A DNA stretch of 64,000 bases. Origin: Parapontixanthobacter sp963736595. Its GTDB lineage: Bacteria; Pseudomonadota; Alphaproteobacteria; Sphingomonadales; Sphingomonadaceae. Position 1 is the stretch's first letter. Each line of letters starts with the position of its first letter. Below are positions 58,183 through 64,000 of this stretch, in pieces. The position numbers were made by a program, and so were the translations under genes. The notes under the pieces are model-generated. The model was not told the DNA's origin. It worked only from the letters and a program-made list of their open reading frames with translations, and did not search any database. The DNA lies in assembly GCA_963736595.1 (NCBI GenBank), contig CAVTPG010000005.1, forward strand, positions 1 to 64,000. Reading direction: 5' to 3'.

Positions 58183-58725
58183 TCAGGCTTTCGCTTGGGT
58201 GAGTGAATGGATCGGGCGGGCCAGCACTTTGTCATCATAAACATTGCCGCCGACTTGGAACTGGCGCGTGCCGATGATGGTGAAACCGTGCTTTTGATAG
58301 AAGCGCAAAGCGCGGGCGTTTTTCGCATAAACGCCAAGGATCAGGCGTTCGTGATTTTGGGCGGCATCCACCGCGCATTGCATTAAGTCCGTGCCAAGGC
58401 CGGTGCCGAAAAAGCGCGACAATGTGTAGATGCGCTTCAACTCAAGGTCGTCTTGATTAGCGGCATCAAGATCGGGTGGGCCGGTAAGCGCCAGACCAAT
58501 GGGCGCGCCACCTGTCGCGCTTTCGGCAAGCCACGCGCGGCAGCCAGCTTCGCGATATTGGCGATAGGCATCCGGCGAATGTTTCTCGGCACAATGGGCG
58601 ATGATTGCCGCACCTTCCAGCTCGCCTGCGAACGCATCGAGGAACGTTGCTGCACCGACCAGCGCCAGCGCATCGCAATCCTGTTCACCGGCTTCGCGCA
58701 GCCGCCATGATGCACCGTCAGACAT
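58183..58725 (-). CDS. GNAT-family N-acetyltransferase
   Basis: 180 aa. The acetyl-CoA motif A is RFFGTGLGTDLMQCAVDAAQ, followed by LILGVYAKNARALRFYQKHG and RQFQVGGNVYDDKVLAR. It acetylates an unknown amine or protein. It is placed exactly between the two parts of MetH, touching metH and 5 bases below the homocysteine methyltransferase. Acetylation of B12-related or methionine-cycle proteins is a guess only. Confidence 0.88.
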   Translation of the reverse strand: MSDGASWRLREAGEQDCDALALVGAATFLDAFAGELEGAAIIAHCAEKHSPDAYRQYREAGCRAWLAESATGGAPIGLALTGPPDLDAANQDDLELKRIYTLSRFFGTGLGTDLMQCAVDAAQNHERLILGVYAKNARALRFYQKHGFTIIGTRQFQVGGNVYDDKVLARPIHSLTQAKA

Positions 58726-58730
58726 GGTTG

Positions 58731-59777
58731 TCAGGCGGCAATGGTAAACGGTTCGAGGCCCGCGAGCCGCATCTTCGTATCACGCTCAGGGATCGGGCGC
58801 GGTGCCTCCAGCGCGGCCATCTGCGCCATTGCGGCAATATGCTCCGGCGTCGAACCGCAGCACCCGCCAAGGATATTCACGCGCTTGCCCTTGGCCCATT
58901 GCCCCACCAATGCCGCCGTTTCATGCGGTTGCTCATCATATTCGCCAAGCTCGTTCGGCAGCCCTGCATTCGGGTAAGCCAGCAGCAACGTGTCGGCGAT
59001 GTCGGACAAAAGTTGCACATGGGGGCGCAATTGCTCGGCGCCGAAGCTGCAATTGAGGCCGATCGCGACCGGATTTGCGTGCCGCACGGCGTACCAGAAG
59101 GCTTCAACGGTATGGCCCGACAGATTGCGACCGGACAAGTCGGTTAGCGTCAGCGAAATCATCAGTGGGATGTCCCGCTGCATCTCAGCCGCCAATTCGC
59201 GCACCGCCATAATCGCTGCCTTGCAATTTAGCGTATCGAACACCGTCTCGATCAGGATCGTGTCGCATCCGCCCTCGATCAGCGCCGCGCATTGTTCGCG
59301 ATACACTTCCTTGACTTCATCGAACGAGACTTCACGAAAGCCCGGATCCTCGACCTTGGGCGACAATGATAGCGTCTTGTTGGTCGGGCCGACCGCGCCG
59401 CAAACGAACCGCTTTAGACCATCCTTTGCGCTCGCTTGATCGACCGCCTCGCGGATAATCCGTGCGGCAGAAACATTGATGTCCCGCACCAGTTCCTGCG
59501 CGCCATAATCAGCTTGGCTGATGCGATTGGCGTTGAACGTGTTCGTAGCCAATACCCGCGCGCCAGCCGCAATATAGCTGTCGCAAATGGTGCGAATGAC
59601 CTGCGGCTGCGTCAGATTGATGAGGTCGTTATTGCCCTTTTGGTCGTCGGTCAGGCCAGTATCACCGGCATATTGCGCCGCGGACAATTTCGCATTCTGG
59701 ATCGCCGTACCATAAGGCCCGTCCTTAATCAGGATCGCCTTGGCTGCCTCTTTCAGCAATGTTTCGCGCATGGTCAT
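58731..59777 (-). CDS. metH: Homocysteine S-methyltransferase domain protein (MetH N-terminal part)
   Basis: 348 aa from the ATG at 59777 in an ATGA overlap with the gene before it; a longer in-frame start lies inside that gene. The zinc-thiolate Cys residues are in GLNCSFGAEQLRP and NILGGCCGSTPEH, and the fold start is DGPYGTAIQNAKLS. It activates homocysteine; the cobalamin part is the metH gene at 55561, so the two proteins probably form one enzyme. Confidence 0.93.
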   Translation of the reverse strand: MTMRETLLKEAAKAILIKDGPYGTAIQNAKLSAAQYAGDTGLTDDQKGNNDLINLTQPQVIRTICDSYIAAGARVLATNTFNANRISQADYGAQELVRDINVSAARIIREAVDQASAKDGLKRFVCGAVGPTNKTLSLSPKVEDPGFREVSFDEVKEVYREQCAALIEGGCDTILIETVFDTLNCKAAIMAVRELAAEMQRDIPLMISLTLTDLSGRNLSGHTVEAFWYAVRHANPVAIGLNCSFGAEQLRPHVQLLSDIADTLLLAYPNAGLPNELGEYDEQPHETAALVGQWAKGKRVNILGGCCGSTPEHIAAMAQMAALEAPRPIPERDTKMRLAGLEPFTIAA

Positions 59778-61708
59778 GCCGCATCCCTCGACGCATGATC
59801 CGCCGGTTTGGGACGCATCCCCAGCATATGGCAAATCGCGTAAGCAAGGTCTGCGCGGTTCAGCGTATAGAAGTGAAAATCACGCACCCCGCCCGCATAA
59901 AGGCGGCGGCACAATTCGGCAGCAACGGTTGCCGCGACCAGTTGGCGTGCGGCGGGCCGCTCGTCCAATCCTTCGAACAAACCATCCATCCAGTCGGGTA
60001 TTTTCGCACCGCACGCGCCAGCGAATTTGCGCGCCTGCGCCACATTGGTCACAGGCAAAATGCCAGGCAGGATCGGGGCATCGACACCGCGCTTGGCCAG
60101 CTCGTCCCGGAAGCGGAAAAAAGTATCGGGCGCGAAGAAAAACTGCGTAATTGCGCGATTTGCGCCTGCATCCAGCTTGGCGATCAGATTGTCGATATCG
60201 GCTTGCGGACAGGTCGCATCGGGATGCGTTTCGGGATAGGCGGCAACCGAGATATCGAAATCGGCGATTTCTTTCAGGCCCGCGACGAGCTCTGCGGCAT
60301 TGGCAAAGCCATGGGGATGCGGCTCGAAAGCTGCGCCTGGCTCGCCATTGTCGCCCCGCAGGGCCACGATGTGCCGCACACCGGCTTCCCAATATTGCTC
60401 GGCAACCTCGCGAATTTCCGCCTTGCTTGCGCCCACACACGTCAAATGCGCAGCGGCAGGCAAGCCCGCCTCCTGAATGATGCGCGCGACAGTCGCGTGC
60501 GTGCGCTCGCGCGTCGAACCACCTGCGCCGTAAGTTACGGACACGAAATTGGGGTTCAAAGGCCGCAATTCCTGCACCGCGTCCCATAATTTGGCTTCCA
60601 TCTTCTCCGACTTTGGCGGGAAGAATTCGAACGAGGCCGAAATGTCGCCCGGCAAGCCGGAAAACAGCGGCGTATCCAGCGCCGTGCGCGCCTCGTGCAT
60701 ATCGTGGAGCGATCGGATCATGATGAAGCAGGCCTTCGATGTCGAAATTGTCAGTGACGCGGCGGCGCGTCGGCCAAGCCAGATTTTCACGGTCAGCTTG
60801 TCGCCTTCCAGCGTGATCGCTTTTTCCGGAGTGTAGCCGACCGCTTCCAGCGCCTGCGCCATGTCGGCATCGGCAAAACCAAGCCGCGTATGGGTGTAAC
60901 GCTCGCGCAATTCCTCATGCGTATGCGAGGCGAAATCGACGATCGCAATCCGGCCTTCGGGCTTTGTCACACGCGCAGCTTCGGCCAGAGCAGCTGCCGG
61001 ATCTTGTGCAAAATGCAGCACTTGATGCAGCATCACCGTATCAAAACTTTGCGCAGGGAACGGCAAATCGGTGAAGTCGCCTTGCACCAGTTCGACCTTT
61101 TCCGGCGGCAAGTTTTGCAGCTTGGCGCGCGCGATCCGCAGCATTTCCAGGCTTTTATCGAGCGCCACGATATGATCGGCCTGCGGGGCGAATAATTCGG
61201 CCATCCGCCCGGTTCCGGTGCCGATATCAAGCAGCCGCCCGACCGGCTGACTGTGCAGCGCCTCGGACAAGGCTTGTTCTACTTTGCTGTCGGAAGAATG
61301 CAGACTGCGCAGATCATCCCAGTCGGCAGCATGGCGCTCGAAATAGGCCCCTGCACTGGCTTCGCGGGCGCTGCGGATTTCGGTCAGTTTGCGCCGGTCG
61401 CTTTCGCATAAGGCGCGGAATTCCGCGTCTTCACGCTCGGCATGGGCCAGCAAGCGCGCCACGCCTTCGGCAATCGGAGAGCTGTTCATGGTGGCTGAAT
61501 AAGCGCGCAGGAAAACCCAGCTCCCCTCTTTGCGCCGTTCGGCAAGGCCCGCATCGCACAGGATCGCAACATGGCGCGACACGCGCGGCTGGCTCTGGCC
61601 CAGAACTTGCGCCAATTCGCCCACGGCCAGCTCCATTTCGCCCAGCAAGCGCATAATTCGCAAGCGTGTGGCATCGGCCAATGCGCGGAAGATCGTCTCG
61701 GTCAGCAT
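59774..61708 (-). CDS. metF: ArsR regulator + methyltransferase + MetF (methylene-THF reductase), read as one frame
   Basis: 644 aa from the ATG at 61708. Residues 1-90: winged-helix ArsR (LADATRLRIMRLLGEMELAV, SQPRVSRHVAILCDAGL). Residues 130-300: SAM methyltransferase (RLLDIGTGTGRMAELFAP). The last 310 residues: MetF (FEFFPPKSEKM, VTYGAGGSTRERTHATV), which makes 5-methyl-THF for methionine synthase. The joint (WLGRRAAASLTISTSKACF) is not conserved, and a TGA sits one base out of frame there, so two separate genes joined by an indel at about 60752 is a real alternative. A methionine-cycle regulator with its own operon fits the context. Confidence 0.85.
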   Translation of the reverse strand: MLTETIFRALADATRLRIMRLLGEMELAVGELAQVLGQSQPRVSRHVAILCDAGLAERRKEGSWVFLRAYSATMNSSPIAEGVARLLAHAEREDAEFRALCESDRRKLTEIRSAREASAGAYFERHAADWDDLRSLHSSDSKVEQALSEALHSQPVGRLLDIGTGTGRMAELFAPQADHIVALDKSLEMLRIARAKLQNLPPEKVELVQGDFTDLPFPAQSFDTVMLHQVLHFAQDPAAALAEAARVTKPEGRIAIVDFASHTHEELRERYTHTRLGFADADMAQALEAVGYTPEKAITLEGDKLTVKIWLGRRAAASLTISTSKACFIMIRSLHDMHEARTALDTPLFSGLPGDISASFEFFPPKSEKMEAKLWDAVQELRPLNPNFVSVTYGAGGSTRERTHATVARIIQEAGLPAAAHLTCVGASKAEIREVAEQYWEAGVRHIVALRGDNGEPGAAFEPHPHGFANAAELVAGLKEIADFDISVAAYPETHPDATCPQADIDNLIAKLDAGANRAITQFFFAPDTFFRFRDELAKRGVDAPILPGILPVTNVAQARKFAGACGAKIPDWMDGLFEGLDERPAARQLVAATVAAELCRRLYAGGVRDFHFYTLNRADLAYAICHMLGMRPKPADHASRDAA

Positions 61709-61721
61709 AATCGCCGCCAAG

Positions 61722-61741
61722 ATATAAAGATATTTTTATAT
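61722..61741. promoter_or_regulatory. AT-rich inverted repeat, likely ArsR operator
   Basis: ATATAAA-N6-TTTATAT, perfect arms, 13 bases before the ATG of the ArsR-type regulator at 61708. The position and symmetry suit autoregulation by a winged-helix dimer. The same 251-base gap also separates the GH3 gene, so it could affect both. Confidence 0.55.
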
Positions 61742-61959
61742 GTGTAAATGACGATTTATCGAGCTTGTGGATTAGCAAGCCAAGATCACGCAACGACACC
61801 CCATGCAAAGACAAAATTAACCTTTTTCATTCAGGGTTTTCCCGTCGATCTTAACAGACACAGGATAGCCAGTGATGCGCAGCGCGCAGGGACGAAAATT
61901 TGGTTCAGGCGGTAATGCCGACGCGCTCGTGCGCGCGCGCTTACAGTTAGCGCTTAACC

Positions 61960-64000
61960 GTGTTTGACCGCTCCGGCCATTTGATCGCAGAGCGCTCGCG
62001 TTTCGTCGATGATCTGCTGTCTCTGATGACACTGGAAGAAATGCTGGGCCAGCTGGTCATGCACGATCTGTCCAGCGAACCGGAAACCGGCGAATTATCC
62101 GACGGCCTGCGCAACAGCCTTGAGCGCGGCGAGGTCGGCACATTATGGCTCGGCAAATCGTCCCATATTAATTGCCGTCACGCCATCATCGCGGCGCAAG
62201 ACGTCGCTGTGACGCAAAGCCGCCTTGGCACGCCGCTAATGGTCGCGTGCGACCTTGCCGGTGGCTATCGCACGGCACTGCCCAGCGCGCTGACTGCCGC
62301 TTGTAGCTGGGACCCTGAAACCATTGCGCGCGCAGACCGGATCGCGGCCATCGAGGCCAGCGCAGACGGGGCAAACTGGGCTTTCGGTCCGGCAATTGTG
62401 ACCGACAACGACGATGCCCTCTGCGCCGATGAGCCAATGCTGGCTGCCCGCATCATCGGAGCGCGCGTGCGCGGTTTACAAGGTGATCGGCTGCTGAGGC
62501 CCGATACGATGCTTGCATCACTCGATTGCCGATCGCGCAACACGAATGCTGGCGCAAACACCGCGCATCTCAATGACTTCCTGCCACCTTATCTTGCAGC
62601 GGCGCGCGACGGACGGGTGGGCTGCGTCAATTTCGAGCCATCCGCTCATAAAACCCCAATGCTGATCGACCCGCTCGCCATGAATTGGGATTTCGGCGCC
62701 ATCGTCGTGTCGCAGTGGCGCGACATCGCCCGATCGGCGTTGGGCGACGCCTATGATCACACCGATCCGTGGCACTTCCCGATTGACGCGATCGCAGCAT
62801 CCATCCGACACGGCAAAACGCCGTCAGTGATGGTGGAAGACGCAGTGCGCCGCGTGCTCGGAGCAAAATTCGATCTCGGCCTGTTTCGCGATCCTGAATT
62901 GTATTTGCGCCGTGGTCCCGGACAATCCGATGTCACTCCAGCGGTTCATCGCGAAGTCGCACTGGACGTCGCACGCAAATCAGTGACGCTGCTGAAAAAC
63001 ATGAAGCAGGTGCTGCCGCTCGACAGCGAGAATGGGACGATCCTGGTTCTGGGACCGCGCGCGGAGGATGGAGATCTCGCGATAGGTGAAAACCACCGTT
63101 CCCGTCCCGCAACCTCCCTTTGCGATGGACTGCTGGCGCAAGGACTGATCTATAGTTTTCTGCGAGGAACCGGGCAGAATGACGAGCTTTTCAACGATTC
63201 CAGCGAAGATTTAAGCCGCGGAGACCGAATGGCGATCGGACTTGCGTGTGATGCAGCGGCCCGCGCGCATACCGTGGTCGTGGCAATCGGCGATGCCCAT
63301 GAGGGGCACCCGGACGGCATCAAAGAGCGTTTGCTGGTGCAGGCCGTTGCCAAAGCCAATCCGCGCATCGTGCTGGTCGTGATGAATGAAACACCGCCCG
63401 ATCTTGGCTGGGCCGCGCCGCTTGTCGCCGGGATCGTCTATGCCGGACAATTGGGCGTCGCGAGCGGCGAAGCCATCGCACAAATCCTGTGCGGACAATT
63501 CAATCCAGCGGGAAAACTGCCGGTCGCCTTGCCGGTCGTCGATACCCGCGATGGTCAGCGCCGGGCCTTGTTTCCCTTTGGCCACGGGCTTTCCTATACC
63601 AGCTTTGCCTATCGCAATTTTGCCTTCGAAGTGCTGGAAGACCGCGTTGTTGCCACCTGCCTGCTCCGCAATACAGGCGAGGTTGCAGGCGATGAAGTAG
63701 CGCAGCTTTATGTCCGAAACCATGCCGCTTTTGGACAGCAAGCCGCAGCCCGACTGCGCTGTTTCAGCAAAGTGCGCCTGGAACCCGGTGAAGCGCGCGA
63801 GTTGCGCTTTGAATTGTCGGCAGGCGAATTCGGCTATTACCGCGATGATGGACGCCTGGAATTGCAAGCTGGCTATTACGAATTGGCGATTGGCGGAAGC
63901 AGCGCCAGAACCATTATCTGCGAGCTGGAATTGCCGGAAATCGTGGCAAAAGCGATGCTGCAAATCGTCGATCCCCGCGATCCGTTGCGCAATAGCAGTG
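61960..64000 (+). CDS. GH3-fold protein without the catalytic aspartate (runs off the window)
   Basis: 680 residues are visible from the GTG at 61960; an in-frame TAG stop is 10 bases upstream. N-domain: DLLSLMTLEEMLGQLVMHDL, GGYRTALPSALTAACSWDPE. In GH3 enzymes the nucleophile is Asp in SDW; here the motif reads VVSQWRD, with Gln at residue 252. The usual KH substrate motif is also missing. The second domain (KSVTLLKNMKQVLPLD) and FPFGHGLSYTSFAYRNF are well kept. A sugar-binding or modified role is likely. No clear RBS. Other start codons are possible. Confidence 0.85.
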   Translation, partial: MFDRSGHLIAERSRFVDDLLSLMTLEEMLGQLVMHDLSSEPETGELSDGLRNSLERGEVGTLWLGKSSHINCRHAIIAAQDVAVTQSRLGTPLMVACDLAGGYRTALPSALTAACSWDPETIARADRIAAIEASADGANWAFGPAIVTDNDDALCADEPMLAARIIGARVRGLQGDRLLRPDTMLASLDCRSRNTNAGANTAHLNDFLPPYLAAARDGRVGCVNFEPSAHKTPMLIDPLAMNWDFGAIVVSQWRDIARSALGDAYDHTDPWHFPIDAIAASIRHGKTPSVMVEDAVRRVLGAKFDLGLFRDPELYLRRGPGQSDVTPAVHREVALDVARKSVTLLKNMKQVLPLDSENGTILVLGPRAEDGDLAIGENHRSRPATSLCDGLLAQGLIYSFLRGTGQNDELFNDSSEDLSRGDRMAIGLACDAAARAHTVVVAIGDAHEGHPDGIKERLLVQAVAKANPRIVLVVMNETPPDLGWAAPLVAGIVYAGQLGVASGEAIAQILCGQFNPAGKLPVALPVVDTRDGQRRALFPFGHGLSYTSFAYRNFAFEVLEDRVVATCLLRNTGEVAGDEVAQLYVRNHAAFGQQAAARLRCFSKVRLEPGEARELRFELSAGEFGYYRDDGRLELQAGYYELAIGGSSARTIICELELPEIVAKAMLQIVDPRDPLRNSS

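Noticed and set aside
1..64000. tRNA, rRNA, CRISPR, prophage or transposase genes
   Set aside because: No tRNA T-arm-like GGTTCGAATCC stretches, rRNA, regularly spaced repeats, or transposase/integrase proteins were seen on either strand by eye.

Overview
The window looks like a chromosomal segment of a carotenoid-making alphaproteobacterium of the Sphingomonadales, most like Erythrobacteraceae. The signs are a PEPxxWA-type exosortase system with its small accessory protein, a crtY-crtI-crtB cluster, a two-gene methionine synthase, a split glycine dehydrogenase behind a tandem glycine riboswitch, and a valine-degradation cluster. I found no tRNA, rRNA, CRISPR array, insertion sequence or phage gene.

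Layout. 1-2979: start of a trans-sulfuration-type PLP enzyme (-), a DUF1996 lipoprotein (-) and a PEP-CTERM protein (+). 3321-21877: exosortase and exopolysaccharide locus. It holds the exosortase, an EpsI-like protein, an EpsD-like prolyl isomerase, two glycosyltransferases, a WecG/TagA transferase, a TPR lipoprotein, then export protein, outer-membrane barrel, Wzz/GumC and a BY-kinase-like ATPase on +, followed on - by glycosyltransferases, a Wzx-like flippase, a Wzy-like polymerase, the initiating sugar-phosphate transferase and the exosortase accessory protein. Together these give initiation, assembly, flipping, polymerisation, length control and export of a surface polysaccharide, plus sorting of PEP-CTERM proteins. 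22078-27092: EF-hand protein, amidohydrolase, S9 peptidase, MipA/OmpV porin-like protein. 27190-31625: crtY, crtI, a LOG-family gene and crtB. 31630-37939: MFS pump, dinB, NUDIX, pgl, dps, a broken membrane protein, PhoX. 38197-41446: a broken YadA-like adhesin. 41652-47846: valine/isobutyrate degradation (mmsA, lipoprotein, acyl-CoA dehydrogenase, 3-hydroxyisobutyryl-CoA hydrolase, enoyl-CoA hydratase, mmsB). 47824-50740: Nmad3-like protein, nucleotidyltransferase, broken flippase. 50767-55500: gcvT-gcvH-gcvPA-gcvPB on - behind a tandem glycine riboswitch. 55561-61708: methionine operon on -: ArsR/methyltransferase/MetF read as one frame, homocysteine methyltransferase, GNAT, MetH. 61960-64000: a GH3-like protein missing its usual catalytic aspartate, running off the window.

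A caution runs through the whole annotation. At least seven genes that otherwise look well conserved are interrupted by one-base insertions or deletions (near 15260, 19452, 36375, 38380-38775, 40964, 46598, 47458, 49930-50390). Removing or adding one base restores the family motifs at each one checked. This points to sequencing or assembly error at least as much as to real pseudogenes, and the ArsR-MetF fusion near 60750 has to be judged in that light.
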